A stretch of 64,000 nucleotides of DNA from Acidobacteriota bacterium (lineage in GTDB: Bacteria; Acidobacteriota; Terriglobia; Bryobacterales; Bryobacteraceae), in contig JAKOTR010000011.1 of the NCBI GenBank assembly GCA_029776225.1, positions 186,001 to 250,000 on the forward strand. Reading direction: 5' to 3'. A model generated the notes under the pieces. It did no database searches and was not told where the DNA came from. It saw only the letters and a program-made list of their open reading frames with translations. This document shows positions 49,346 to 57,959 of this stretch, piece by piece (within the stretch, counting starts at the first letter, position 1; the number at the start of each line of letters is the position of its first letter). The translations under genes were made by a program, and so were the position numbers.

Positions 49346-50254
49346 ATGAGGGGAGCGTCTGTCCAGGCAGCGGTAGCGGGGATTGCTTTTGCAACGGTTG
49401 TACTAGCGCAAACGGCGAGCACTAACACGAACGAAGTACGGATTGCCGTGCTTTCTCATGCAAGTCCCGGCGTGGCCGGGTGGACCGCGGCAGGGGCCGG
49501 CCCGTTTCAAGGGGCGGTAAAGGGAGCGCCGTACTCGGCAATTGCCGTCTCCGAAACGGTTCAGACGCTGGCCGACGGCAACAGAATCCGCCGCGAAACC
49601 ACTGGCGCCGTGTATCGCGACAGCGAAGGGCGGACGCGCCACGAAAGCCAGATCGGGGACGCGGGGCATGCGGAAGCCGCCCGTAAGTTCATCACGATCC
49701 ACGATCCGGTTGCCGGTGTGCACTACGTGCTCAACCCGCAGCAGAAAACCGCGATGAAGACGACGATGCCGGCGGTAGTCAGGCGGGTTGCGGTCGGCGT
49801 CCCGCAGGAAGGCCCCGTGCCGGCGGCATTCGCCGGATATGCCGCGCCCGTAACCGTTGTCAGGCGCGTGGAGCCGGCCCCTTTTCCGGGCCAGCGGATG
49901 GAACAGGTCAAAACGGAACAGCTTGGCACGAGGATGTTCGAAGGCGTTCAGGCGGAGGGCACGCGAACGACTCTGACAATCCCCGCAGGCACTATCGGCA
50001 ACGAGCGGCCGATTGAGATTGTTTCCGAATCGTGGTTTTCTCCCCAACTCCAGACAATGGTGATGAGCAAGCACAGCGACCCCCGGACGGGGACCAACAC
50101 CTACCGGCTGACCGCGATTAACCTTGGCGAGCCGGATCGCTCGCTCTTCGAGGTCCCGCCCGATTACAGGATCGAGGAGAGGGGCGTAGTGGGGGCCGCC
50201 CCCACTGACGTAATCATTCGACAACGGCTTCAAGCGCAGGCTGATGAGCGGTAG
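49346..50254 (+). CDS. Secreted hypothetical protein
   Basis: 302 residues from ATG 49346, with AAGGAGAG about 6 nt upstream. A Sec signal covers about 1-22. The rest is beta-rich with conserved-looking segments GAVYRDSEGRTRHESQIG, FITIHDPVAGVHYVLNPQQKTA and VSESWFSPQLQTMVMSKHSDPRTG. This suggests a periplasmic or outer-membrane protein of the type common in Acidobacteria, of unknown function. The next gene is another secreted protein 59 nt downstream, so they may be co-transcribed. Confidence 0.75.
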   Translation: MRGASVQAAVAGIAFATVVLAQTASTNTNEVRIAVLSHASPGVAGWTAAGAGPFQGAVKGAPYSAIAVSETVQTLADGNRIRRETTGAVYRDSEGRTRHESQIGDAGHAEAARKFITIHDPVAGVHYVLNPQQKTAMKTTMPAVVRRVAVGVPQEGPVPAAFAGYAAPVTVVRRVEPAPFPGQRMEQVKTEQLGTRMFEGVQAEGTRTTLTIPAGTIGNERPIEIVSESWFSPQLQTMVMSKHSDPRTGTNTYRLTAINLGEPDRSLFEVPPDYRIEERGVVGAAPTDVIIRQRLQAQADER

Positions 50255-50313
50255 CGCCCCGCAGGGCGGCGCCTGCCTGGTAACCATTAAGCGCCGGGAG
50301 GCATCTCAGGGCT

Positions 50314-51684
50314 ATGAGCCGCTGGGGTGCGCTCGTTCTCACTTTCCTGGTGGGATTGCCCGTTGCGGCGCAGCAACCGCGGGCGCCACAGGTCCCGCCG
50401 CTGGGTATTCCGAGAGGCGGCAAACAGACGAAACCTTCGGCGGAACCCACCATCACTATTTCCGGCATCCTTCGCAGGCTAAGCGATAAGGAACTGGTCC
50501 TGGAAGCGCAGGATAGCCGTATCCTCACGTTCACGCGGACTCAGAAAACCACGTTCTACAAGAACTCGGCCGAGGCGAAACCGTCGGAGTTCACTCCCGG
50601 CGACTGGCTCTTCGTCGAAGCCACTCAGGACGAGGAGGGCTTCCTTCACGCAGTGGCGGTCGCCTGGCAGAAGGCGGGTACTCCCGAAGAGCGGGCGCGC
50701 GCGGCGCAGCCCGTCGAGCCCTCCGTGCAGCGTTCCGACTTTGACGAGCCCCCACCCGTGCTTCGCCGCGCCGGCTCGCGCGCTCAGGAAAAAACGGAAG
50801 AAGCCGCGGCGCGGCGCGAGCCCGAACCGCGTGTGGTGCGCGAGGCGGAGCCCCCCGCGCGCATCGGACCAGACGACCCCGGTCCGCCCCCGTTGCGCCG
50901 TGGAGCGCCGGCCCGAAGCGGTCAACCGGCGGACGCGGAGGCAAAGCTTCCCGAGCCGCTGCCAGAGCCACCCGCGGCGCCGCCCAGAGAGGACCCGCTC
51001 ATCGAAAAGGCGCGGCGGGCCGTGGCCGCATATAACGAGAAACTGCCCAACTATATCTGCCGGCAGATGACCACCCGGTACCAGAGCCGGAGCAGGCCGG
51101 TGAACTGGAAGGCCGTTGACGTAATTTCGGCGGACGTCGTCTATGAAAACGGGCGCGAGCAGTACCGCAACATCGAGGTAAACGGCAAGCGGACGGATAA
51201 GACGTTGGAGCAGCTCGGCGGAGCCTGGTCCAAGGGCGAATACGGCAGCGTGCTGGCGGACCTTTTCTCACCCGCCACGGCCGCCGAGTTTCTCTTGCGC
51301 AAGAACGAAACCATTGCCGGCGTGGACGCCGCCGTTTACGTCTTCTTCGTCGAACAGCCGAATTCCCATTGGTCCGTTCACGTGCCATCGCAGGTAATCC
51401 GCCCGGCCTACGGCGGCTCGGTCTGGATCGACCGCAAGAACGGCCGCGTGATGCGGATTGAGATGCAGGCGCAGAGGCTGCCGCTGGACTTCCCGCTCGA
51501 CACGGTGGAGGTTTCGGTGGACTACCAGTACGTCCGCCTGGGCGACGCCACCGAGCACTTACTGCCAGTGCACGCCGAAATGCTGACCTGCCAGAGAGCG
51601 ACCGGCTTCTGCTCCCGGAACGCGGCCGATTTCCGCAACTACCGAAGGTTCGAAGGCGAGGCGACCATCAAGTACGAGCAGTAA
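50314..51684 (+). CDS. Secreted hypothetical protein with proline-rich linker
   Basis: 456 residues with a signal peptide (about 1-19). An N-terminal beta domain (about 45-120, ISGILRRLSDKELVLEAQDSR) is followed by a Pro/Arg/Glu-rich low-complexity linker (about 125-225). A C-terminal domain opens with KLPNYICRQMTTRYQSRSRP, a motif that recurs in secreted proteins of this bacterial group, and continues as a beta-rich lipoprotein-carrier-like fold. The function is unknown; it may be an envelope lipid- or protein-binding factor. Confidence 0.75.
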   Translation: MSRWGALVLTFLVGLPVAAQQPRAPQVPPLGIPRGGKQTKPSAEPTITISGILRRLSDKELVLEAQDSRILTFTRTQKTTFYKNSAEAKPSEFTPGDWLFVEATQDEEGFLHAVAVAWQKAGTPEERARAAQPVEPSVQRSDFDEPPPVLRRAGSRAQEKTEEAAARREPEPRVVREAEPPARIGPDDPGPPPLRRGAPARSGQPADAEAKLPEPLPEPPAAPPREDPLIEKARRAVAAYNEKLPNYICRQMTTRYQSRSRPVNWKAVDVISADVVYENGREQYRNIEVNGKRTDKTLEQLGGAWSKGEYGSVLADLFSPATAAEFLLRKNETIAGVDAAVYVFFVEQPNSHWSVHVPSQVIRPAYGGSVWIDRKNGRVMRIEMQAQRLPLDFPLDTVEVSVDYQYVRLGDATEHLLPVHAEMLTCQRATGFCSRNAADFRNYRRFEGEATIKYEQ

Positions 51685-51753
51685 CGGGCGCTTCCGCACG
51701 GGCCGCTGAGATTCCTACTGGACAACACTACCCGATCGCACTTAAATAGACCT

Positions 51754-52965
51754 ATGTCAAAAACGAAACTGCTGCGGGAAGCTCTTTCGGCGGGCGAAGG
51801 GATCCTCCGGCTGGCGCCGTGCTGGGTGCCGCGCTCATTTCTGATGCCCGGCGGCCGGCTCAAGCTCGATCCGCGCGACCTCTACGCGCTTGGCGCCCAC
51901 CGCGGAGGAATCGACGAACGCTGGTTCTCATCGACGACCCGTGCCGACAACGGCCCCGGCACGCCAGAAGACGAAGGCCTCAGCTACATCGTGGCCGACG
52001 GCCATCGAATCCTGCTGAAGGAGGCCGTGGAGACGATCGGCGACGAGCTGCTCGGCGCGGATGTCATGCGCGAGCACGGCGGGTGGAACGTCCTGTGCAA
52101 GTTTTTCGACAATCTCGGCCCCATCCCTCACCACATGCACCAGATGGACGAGCATGCGGCGAAAGTGGGCCGCAAGGGGAAACCCGAGGCTTATTATTTT
52201 CCGCCACAGTACAACTTCACCGGCAACAATTTTCCGTACACGTTCATGGGGCTGAACCCCGGAACCACTAAGGACGACGTCCGGCGCTGCCTGGAGCGCT
52301 GGAACGAAGGCGACAACGGCCTGCTCTACCATTCCCGGGCCTACAAATTGCAGCCCGGCACCGGCTGGCAGGTCGACGCCGGCATCCTGCACGCGCCCGG
52401 ATCGCTGGTGACCTACGAGCCCCAGGTGAATTCGGACGTATTCGGAATGTTCCAGTCGATGGTCGAAGGCCGCGTTGTGCCCTGGGACCTGCTGGTCAAG
52501 GACGTCCCGCCGGAGCACCACCACGACCTGGACTACATCATCTCCATGCTGGACTGGGAAGCCAACGTGGATCCCGACTTCGCCAAGAAGAACCTGTGCC
52601 ATCCCAAACCCGTTGCGGACGAAGCCGCGATGGCGGACTGCGGCTACTGCGAGAAATGGGTCGCCTACAAGAGCCCAAAGTACTCGGCGAAGGAGCTGAC
52701 CGTGTTTCCGGGCCGCTCGGCCGTGATTCGCGACGCCGCGGCGTACGGCCTCATCGTGGTGCAGGGTTGGGGTACCGTGGGCAAGCTGGAGGTGGAAACG
52801 CCCACGCTGATCCGCTACGGCCAGATGACCAAGGACGAGCTGTTTGTCACCGCCCCCGCCGCCAAAGCCGGAGTGGTAGTGACCAACCGCAGCGACACGG
52901 AGAACCTGGTCATGCTGAAGCACTTCGGGCCGGGGAACCCGGATCTGGCTCCCTTGCTCGAATAA
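51754..52965 (+). CDS. Cupin-fold protein, mannose-6-phosphate isomerase-like
   Basis: 403 residues without a signal peptide. The metal-binding cupin signature appears as PIPHHMHQMDEH...KPEAYYF (about 126-150) with a second His at GILHAPGSLV (about 215), matching the His-x-His...Glu...His ligand set of type I phosphomannose isomerases. A second cupin (about 310-395) follows. It probably isomerises a sugar or sugar phosphate; the exact substrate is not evident. Two paired cysteines (CGYCEKW) are unusual. Confidence 0.8.
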   Translation: MSKTKLLREALSAGEGILRLAPCWVPRSFLMPGGRLKLDPRDLYALGAHRGGIDERWFSSTTRADNGPGTPEDEGLSYIVADGHRILLKEAVETIGDELLGADVMREHGGWNVLCKFFDNLGPIPHHMHQMDEHAAKVGRKGKPEAYYFPPQYNFTGNNFPYTFMGLNPGTTKDDVRRCLERWNEGDNGLLYHSRAYKLQPGTGWQVDAGILHAPGSLVTYEPQVNSDVFGMFQSMVEGRVVPWDLLVKDVPPEHHHDLDYIISMLDWEANVDPDFAKKNLCHPKPVADEAAMADCGYCEKWVAYKSPKYSAKELTVFPGRSAVIRDAAAYGLIVVQGWGTVGKLEVETPTLIRYGQMTKDELFVTAPAAKAGVVVTNRSDTENLVMLKHFGPGNPDLAPLLE

Positions 52966-53059
52966 GCGCCACTGGGCGCACTGCCGGGACGGCACCGGGG
53001 GGAAGCGCGAATGTGTCACCTCCGGCCCCGCCCCTGCATCCTGTACACTGAGGAAGGAA

Positions 53060-53284
53060 ATGCCTCTTTACGAATACAGGTGCGCCAGTTGCGGCGCGAA
53101 GTTTGAACTGTTGCGGCGGATGCAGGACGCCGACGCGGAAACCGTGTGTCCAGAGTGCGGTTCCAAGGGCGCCGGCCGCCAGCTCTCGGTTTTTGCCAGC
53201 CACATGGGCGGCGGCGGTAAGGCTGAGACGGCCCCCTGCGGAGCGCCTGCCTCGGCCTGCAACCTCGGCCGTTGTCCGATGTGA
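53060..53284 (+). CDS. FmdB-family zinc ribbon protein
   Basis: 74 residues. MPLYEYRCASCGAKFE and CPECGS provide the two C-x2-C knuckles of the FmdB/CxxC regulatory family. The tail contains three more cysteines (APCGAPASACNLGRC). These small proteins are often near enzymes of C1 or amide metabolism, but their role is not established. A GGAAGGAA ribosome binding site precedes the ATG. A strong terminator follows. Confidence 0.85.
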   Translation: MPLYEYRCASCGAKFELLRRMQDADAETVCPECGSKGAGRQLSVFASHMGGGGKAETAPCGAPASACNLGRCPM

Positions 53285-53319
53285 TGCAGGGCGGCGGTCT
53301 GCCGCTCACGTTTTCCAGG

Positions 53320-53355
53320 GCCGGCGGAATTGCCCGCCGGCTTTATCCTTTTTAT
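53320..53355 (+). terminator. Rho-independent terminator after the FmdB-family gene
   Basis: GCCGGCGG (53320-53327) pairs perfectly with CCGCCGGC (53334-53341) and is followed by a T-rich run (TTTATCCTTTTTAT). Confidence 0.8.
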
Positions 53356-53590
53356 CCCCAAGAATTTACAGGGTTTTCCTTCTCCCCTCTGAGGCCTTGT
53401 TCGGCCGGCAACCGTCCCCGCAATTGTCCCCGTCCATGATGCTGCAATTGGCACGGAGGAGCCCGGGCGTGTGCCGTATGATTGTAAGTAGCGCGCGCGA
53501 CTGGCTGGAAGGCCCGGACGCCGCCGAAGCGTTCGAAAGCCTTCTTGGGGATGAGTTGAGAGGGAGTGTTGGAAAAAACGGGGTGGACCA
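53356..53590. other. Intergenic stretch with no recognised gene
   Basis: The rest of the 306-nt gap between the FmdB-family gene and the Oar-like receptor holds open frames only as low-quality shadows. I see no RNA gene, and no convincing promoter within normal spacing, although TATGAT occurs near 53476. Confidence 0.5.
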
Positions 53591-56500
53591 GTGAAGTGGA
53601 CGCTCCTGATCGGACTTGTCGCGGCTTGGGGATGTCCGGTGTACGGCCAGGTTCTGCTGACCGGCCGTGTAGTGGACGAGAATAGCGCAGCAGTCCCGGG
53701 CGCCCAAGTCACACTCACGCGCCCCGGTTCGGACCTGCGCCTTCAAGCCACCGCCGATCCAACCGGGAAATTCGTCTTCGAGTTGGATACGGAGGGCGAA
53801 TACCTGCTCGGCGCCGAACGCCAGGGTTTTTTCCGCCTGACGAATCGCCCCGTGACGCTCACTGCCGGAACCAACGAGGTCACCCTGGTACTGAACCCGG
53901 CGCGCGAGGTCTTCGAGGAAATCGACGTTTCCTATTCGCCGCCGGACGTCGACTTCGACCGCACCACTCCCGAGCAACGCCTCACCGGCACCGAACTGGT
54001 TCAGATCCCCTATCCCTCAACCAATACCTTGAGAAATGCCTTCCGGGCGATACCCGGCATCGTTGAGGATTCGCGCGGCGGCGTCCACCTCCACGGCGGC
54101 GCCGAGGAGCAGACCCTCTACACCCTCGACGGGTTTCAGGTGAACGACCCGCTGACTGGGCGTTTTGAGACCCGTATCACAGTGGAGTCCGTGCAGTCGC
54201 TGGCGGTATCCGGCGTCAACCAGGCCGAGGTCGGGAAGGGTGCGGCGGGCGTACTGGCCATCAAGACAATTACTGGCAGCGACCGCTTCCACTACTCCGG
54301 CACGAATTTCATTCCCGCCATCGAGAACCGCAAGGGTTTGGTTCTCGCCGGCTGGACCCCGCGCTTCAACGTCGCTGGACCGCTGCGCCGCGGGCGCGCG
54401 TGGTTCTCGGACAGCATCGACCTCCAGTACGACAATCAGATTGTCGAGGAGCTTCCCAAAGGACAGGACCGCACCAACAGCATCCGGTTCAGCAACCTGC
54501 TGCGGAACCAGTTCAATCTCACGCCCTCCCACATCATCTACACGGGGCTGCTCACCAATCTCTGGACCGCTCCGCGAAACGGCCTGGGCGTTCTCGATCC
54601 GAGGGAGACGACGCTCGACCGCCGCACGCGCCAGTGGTTTTTCAACATCAAAGACCAGATGTACTTCGGCGGCGGAGCGCTCATCGAAGCCGGCTATGCG
54701 GCCAACCGCACCTTCGCACGCGAAATCCCCCAAGGCCACGGCGTGCTCCTGATCACGCCGGACGGCCGCCGCGGCTACTCGTTTCAGGACGCCATCCGCA
54801 AGGCGGGCCGCGACCAGTTCCTGGCCAACGTATTCCTCCCTTCGTTCACCGCTCTGGGCGGCCACCAACTCAAGGTCGGCGCGGATGTTCATTCCGTGAA
54901 CTACTGGCAGGACGTGCGCCGCACCGGATACATCTACCTGCGCGCCGATAACACGATTTCCCGGAGCGTCTCTTTCGGCGGCTCCGGAAATGCGTGCATC
55001 TCCAATACCGAGGCGGCCTGGTACATTCAGGACTCCTGGAAGCCGCAAGCCAGCCTGCTGGTGGAGCTCGGGCTGCGCCAGGACTGGGACCGCCTGCTCG
55101 GCAACTTCACCCTGTCTCCGCGATTCGGCTTTTCCTGGGCGCCGCCGCGCCTGGAATCCATCAAGATCTCAGGCGGGTATGGCATCATCTACGACCAGAC
55201 CAGCCTGCGCGTTTTCAGCCGCCCCCACGACCAGTACTCCCTGACCACTTACTATTCGGCTGACGGCTTGCCTCTATGGGGACCGGCGGTATCGGTGTTC
55301 CTCGCTGCTTCGGGGCCGCTCAGAACGCCCCGGTACCGAACCTGGAGCCTGGGCGCCGAGCGCCGCTTCATTGGCGACCTGTACGCGCGGCTTCAGTACA
55401 TCGGCCGCCGCGGCCGCGACGGTCTCATGTACTACAACACTGTGATCTCGGGCGCTCTGCCGCTTGAGAAGGTGGCGGCGCGGTACGGGACCTCGATGTT
55501 CGACGCCGTCTATTTGCTCGGGAATCTGCGCCGCGACGTTTATGATGCCGTCGAGGTCACCCTGCGGAAGTCGTTTCGCGGACAGTATGAGATCCTGGGG
55601 AGCTACACGCGGTCGCGCGCGCTTTCGAACGGCGTCGTCGATATCAGCGTGGACGAGCCGCTGCTCATCACGAGTAACATCGGCCGCATGCCCTGGGATG
55701 CACCCAACCGCTTCGTGAGCTGGGGCTACCTGCCCACGCTGTGGCCGAATTGGGCGGTGGCCTACCTGTTCGAAGCACGCGACGGCTTCCCGTTTTCAGT
55801 CACCGACGAGGCAGGCCGGATTCAAGGCAAGCTGAACGATTACCGCTTCCCCGTCTTCGCCGAGCTGAACCTGCACCTCGAGCGGCGGTTCCGGTTCCGG
55901 GGGAACCGCTGGGCCCTCCGTTTCGGGTTCAACAACATTTTGAACCGCAAGAACCCAAACGTAGTGAACGCCGACAGCAGCTCCCCGCATTTCATGACGT
56001 TCTACGGCGGGCAGAGCCGGGCCCTGAACTTCCGCATCCGCTGGCTCGGCAAGCAAGACGCATCGAGTGCGGCAGGACGCGCCGGTGCGCCTCATTTGTG
56101 CTTAATTGGTTCCATGCGCCTGCTTGCGCTCTGCACCCTCACGGTTTGCCTGCTGGCGGCGGCCGAATTCCGGCAGCATACCATCGCTTCCGATCTGAAG
56201 GGCGGTTACCAGGTGGTTGCCGCCGACCTCAACAAGGACGGCAGGCCCGACCTCATCGCTCTCGCCAGCGGACTCAAGGAACTCCTGTGGTTTGAAAACC
56301 CGGGCTGGCAGCGCCACATACTTCTGGCAGGCGTTTCCCGCCCGATCAACCTTGCCGTGTCCGATCCCCGCCCGGACGGCATCCCCATCATCGTGCTCGC
56401 CCAGGAATTTTCCATGGACCCCCAACAGAGCGCCGGCATTGTCTCCGTGCTCACCCACACCGGCGACCCGCGGCAGCCCTGGACAGCCGCGGAGATCGAC

Positions 56501-57241
56501 CGCCTGCCCACCTCGCACCGCCTGCGCTGGGCCGATATCGACGGCAGCGGAAGCAAGGTTGTGGTGAATGCTCCGCTGGCCGGCGCCCGCGCCTCCGCGC
56601 CCGATTACCGCGACAGGGTTCCCCAGGTCTTCTACCGCCCGGGCACGTGGAAGCGCGAGGTGATCTCGAATGATCTCGCGGGCGTCCTGCACGGCATCTC
56701 CATCGTCGACTGGGACGGCGACCGCCGCGACGAAATCCTCACGGCGAGCTTCGAAGGGATCAGCCTGTTCCAATTGGGTGGGAAATGGCGCCGTACGCGG
56801 CTCGCCCAAGGCAGCCCGGACGCGTGGCCGAAGTGCGGATCGAGCGAGGTGGCCGTGGGCAGGATTGGCAAGCGCCGGTTTCTCTGCGCCATCGAGCCGT
56901 GGCACGGCAACCAGGTAGTGGTCTACGTGGAGCGGCGCGGCCAGTGGGAACGCCAGGTCATAGACGATTCATTCGTCGACGGCCACGCACTGCTCACAGC
57001 CGATCTCGATGGCCGCCGCCGCGATTCCATCGTCGCCGGATATCGCGGCAAGGGGCGCAGCGTGTTCATCTACACGGCGGAGGATAACGAAGGGAAGCGC
57101 TGGACAAGGCACCCGCTCGATGAGGGCGGGATGGGCGCCGCCAGTTGCGCCGCGGCCGATCTGAACGGCGACGGCAAGCTGGACATCGCCTGCATCGATT
57201 CGTCCAGCCTCAAGTGGTACGAAAACATCACGCGGCGCTGA
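53591..57241 (+). CDS. Oar-like TonB-dependent receptor fused in frame to a second secreted FG-GAP/VCBS-like protein
   Basis: 1216 residues from GTG 53591. Part 1 (about 1-835) is a complete small Oar-type receptor: signal peptide, CarboxypepD_reg-like domain (LTGRVVDENSAAVPGAQVTL), plug (NAFRAIPGIVEDSRGGVHLHGG, then TLYTLDGFQVNDP), and a beta barrel ending in aromatic ALNFRIRWLGK. Part 2, from Met 842 (ATG 56114), starts with a fresh signal peptide (LLALCTLTVCLLAAAEF). It continues with repeated Asp-rich FG-GAP-like loops (DLNKDGRPDL, DWDGDRRDE, DLNGDGKLDI) of a beta-propeller. A barrel terminus followed by an internal signal peptide indicates two genes joined by loss of a stop codon. The receptor probably imports large carbohydrates. 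Confidence 0.85.
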   Translation: MKWTLLIGLVAAWGCPVYGQVLLTGRVVDENSAAVPGAQVTLTRPGSDLRLQATADPTGKFVFELDTEGEYLLGAERQGFFRLTNRPVTLTAGTNEVTLVLNPAREVFEEIDVSYSPPDVDFDRTTPEQRLTGTELVQIPYPSTNTLRNAFRAIPGIVEDSRGGVHLHGGAEEQTLYTLDGFQVNDPLTGRFETRITVESVQSLAVSGVNQAEVGKGAAGVLAIKTITGSDRFHYSGTNFIPAIENRKGLVLAGWTPRFNVAGPLRRGRAWFSDSIDLQYDNQIVEELPKGQDRTNSIRFSNLLRNQFNLTPSHIIYTGLLTNLWTAPRNGLGVLDPRETTLDRRTRQWFFNIKDQMYFGGGALIEAGYAANRTFAREIPQGHGVLLITPDGRRGYSFQDAIRKAGRDQFLANVFLPSFTALGGHQLKVGADVHSVNYWQDVRRTGYIYLRADNTISRSVSFGGSGNACISNTEAAWYIQDSWKPQASLLVELGLRQDWDRLLGNFTLSPRFGFSWAPPRLESIKISGGYGIIYDQTSLRVFSRPHDQYSLTTYYSADGLPLWGPAVSVFLAASGPLRTPRYRTWSLGAERRFIGDLYARLQYIGRRGRDGLMYYNTVISGALPLEKVAARYGTSMFDAVYLLGNLRRDVYDAVEVTLRKSFRGQYEILGSYTRSRALSNGVVDISVDEPLLITSNIGRMPWDAPNRFVSWGYLPTLWPNWAVAYLFEARDGFPFSVTDEAGRIQGKLNDYRFPVFAELNLHLERRFRFRGNRWALRFGFNNILNRKNPNVVNADSSSPHFMTFYGGQSRALNFRIRWLGKQDASSAAGRAGAPHLCLIGSMRLLALCTLTVCLLAAAEFRQHTIASDLKGGYQVVAADLNKDGRPDLIALASGLKELLWFENPGWQRHILLAGVSRPINLAVSDPRPDGIPIIVLAQEFSMDPQQSAGIVSVLTHTGDPRQPWTAAEIDRLPTSHRLRWADIDGSGSKVVVNAPLAGARASAPDYRDRVPQVFYRPGTWKREVISNDLAGVLHGISIVDWDGDRRDEILTASFEGISLFQLGGKWRRTRLAQGSPDAWPKCGSSEVAVGRIGKRRFLCAIEPWHGNQVVVYVERRGQWERQVIDDSFVDGHALLTADLDGRRRDSIVAGYRGKGRSVFIYTAEDNEGKRWTRHPLDEGGMGAASCAAADLNGDGKLDIACIDSSSLKWYENITRR
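56114..57241 (+). CDS. Secreted FG-GAP/VCBS beta-propeller protein (downstream part of the fused frame)
   Basis: If the stop codon lost between 56060 and 56113 were restored, this would be an independent 375-residue secreted protein with its own cleavable signal (about 1-19) and five or more calcium-loop-like Asp repeats. It is listed separately because internal initiation at this ATG is also possible. No strong Shine-Dalgarno precedes it. Confidence 0.5.
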   Translation: MRLLALCTLTVCLLAAAEFRQHTIASDLKGGYQVVAADLNKDGRPDLIALASGLKELLWFENPGWQRHILLAGVSRPINLAVSDPRPDGIPIIVLAQEFSMDPQQSAGIVSVLTHTGDPRQPWTAAEIDRLPTSHRLRWADIDGSGSKVVVNAPLAGARASAPDYRDRVPQVFYRPGTWKREVISNDLAGVLHGISIVDWDGDRRDEILTASFEGISLFQLGGKWRRTRLAQGSPDAWPKCGSSEVAVGRIGKRRFLCAIEPWHGNQVVVYVERRGQWERQVIDDSFVDGHALLTADLDGRRRDSIVAGYRGKGRSVFIYTAEDNEGKRWTRHPLDEGGMGAASCAAADLNGDGKLDIACIDSSSLKWYENITRR

Positions 57242-57257
57242 GGCGTCAGGCTCACAC

Positions 57258-57287
57258 GCTACTCCACTGGTTTGATTGCCACCTCGG
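57258..57287 (+). repeat. Left imperfect direct repeat flanking the TAC island
   Basis: This 30-nt stretch (GCTACTCCACTGG...) matches 59083-59112 (GCTACTCCCCTGG...) with about three substitutions and one indel, in the same orientation. Both copies are the reverse complement of a gene 3' end, as in integration sites used by tyrosine recombinases. No recombinase is present. Confidence 0.5.
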
Positions 57288-57327
57288 GCGGCGAGAAAAA
57301 GCTCTCGCGCCTTGCACTTTCCCTAGT
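57259..57327 (-). pseudogene. Displaced 3' end of a gene homologous to the 59084 gene
   Basis: On the minus strand the last codons read SPPEVAIKPVE-stop, closely matching MPRVAIKPGE-stop at the end of the gene at 59084. No complete reading frame leads into it. It looks like the original 3' tail cut off by insertion of the TAC island. Confidence 0.45.
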
Positions 57328-57394
57328 GGATAAGGTGCTCTTTGTTTTCAAAGCATTATGAAGCTGGCGGGGTGTGGAAAAACCAGGGGGCGGC

Positions 57395-57422
57395 TTGATG
57401 GAGCTAGGTATCATATGATACT
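57395..57422 (+). promoter_or_regulatory. Promoter and palindromic operator of the TAC operon
   Basis: TTGATG (57395-57400) and GATACT (57417-57422) are 16 nt apart. GTATCATATGATAC (57408-57421) is a perfect 14-bp palindrome covering the -10, where binding by the antitoxin's helix-turn-helix would repress its own operon. The predicted transcript starts about 10 nt before the toxin ATG. Confidence 0.55.
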
Positions 57423-57437
57423 GTTTGGGTGGGATGG

Positions 57438-57959
57438 ATGAGCGGCCTCAGCGCCAAGTCCCTTCGAGAACGCTGGATTGCCAATGCTAAGGAGCTGGAC
57501 GAGAAGGGATATTTTGCGAACTACCCACCGGCACAGCGCGAGGAGGTCCTCAAGAAGGGGTTTCTTGGCCGCTACCCACCGGATCAGGCGATCAGGCTGG
57601 CGCGCGAACAGACTGAGCGGGGCCTTGGCTATCGTACACCGCAGTTCAACGACAACATGCGCCAGTACTTCGGGTTGGTTGGTGATGAGGTCCGCGAGAA
57701 GTTGCTCGAAATCCTCGATGAGGTTCCGCCCGAATGCTACGAACCGCCGTACGAACTCAACGAACCGCCGGGTTGCCCTTCATTTTTCCATCAAGAGTTC
57801 TTGGGCGAGAAGTCTTTTTTAAGTTTCAGATCTCCGGTACCGCCAAGAAGCCAGTGGTTCTCTTTTGGTCCTGCCATCCTCCCTTGTACGGGAAGAAGAG
57901 AAAAGATCTATGAAGTGCTTTCAATGCAAAAGAGGCAAGATGGTGAGCCAAGTGACTGA
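57438..57959 (+). CDS. Putative TAC toxin, reading frame shifted near its C-terminus
   Basis: From ATG 57438 (GTG 57429 possible) the uninterrupted frame gives 173 residues with a charged helical N-terminus (LRERWIANAKELDEKGYFANYPP). After T-TTT-TTA at 57815-57821 the continuing frame is Pro/Arg-rich and overruns the antitoxin. A -1 shift instead gives KFQISGTAKKPVVLFWSC and then HPPLYGKKRKDL, stopping at 57911-57913 in an ATGA overlap with the antitoxin. That product (about 158 residues) ends in strands like those of RelE- or MqsR-type toxins. Either the gene is damaged by one lost T or it uses programmed frameshifting. The toxin class is not established. Confidence 0.65.
   Translation: MSGLSAKSLRERWIANAKELDEKGYFANYPPAQREEVLKKGFLGRYPPDQAIRLAREQTERGLGYRTPQFNDNMRQYFGLVGDEVREKLLEILDEVPPECYEPPYELNEPPGCPSFFHQEFLGEKSFLSFRSPVPPRSQWFSFGPAILPCTGRREKIYEVLSMQKRQDGEPSD
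57815..57821 (+). other. Slippery heptamer T-TTT-TTA in the toxin gene
   Basis: The zero frame is TCT TTT TTA AGT, so T-TTT-TTA has the X-XXY-YYZ form of a -1 frameshift site. A one-base backward slip continues AAG TTT CAG and restores a normal-looking C-terminus and the ATGA coupling to the antitoxin. I see no strong downstream hairpin and only a weak upstream Shine-Dalgarno-like GGGCGAG. Confidence 0.5.
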
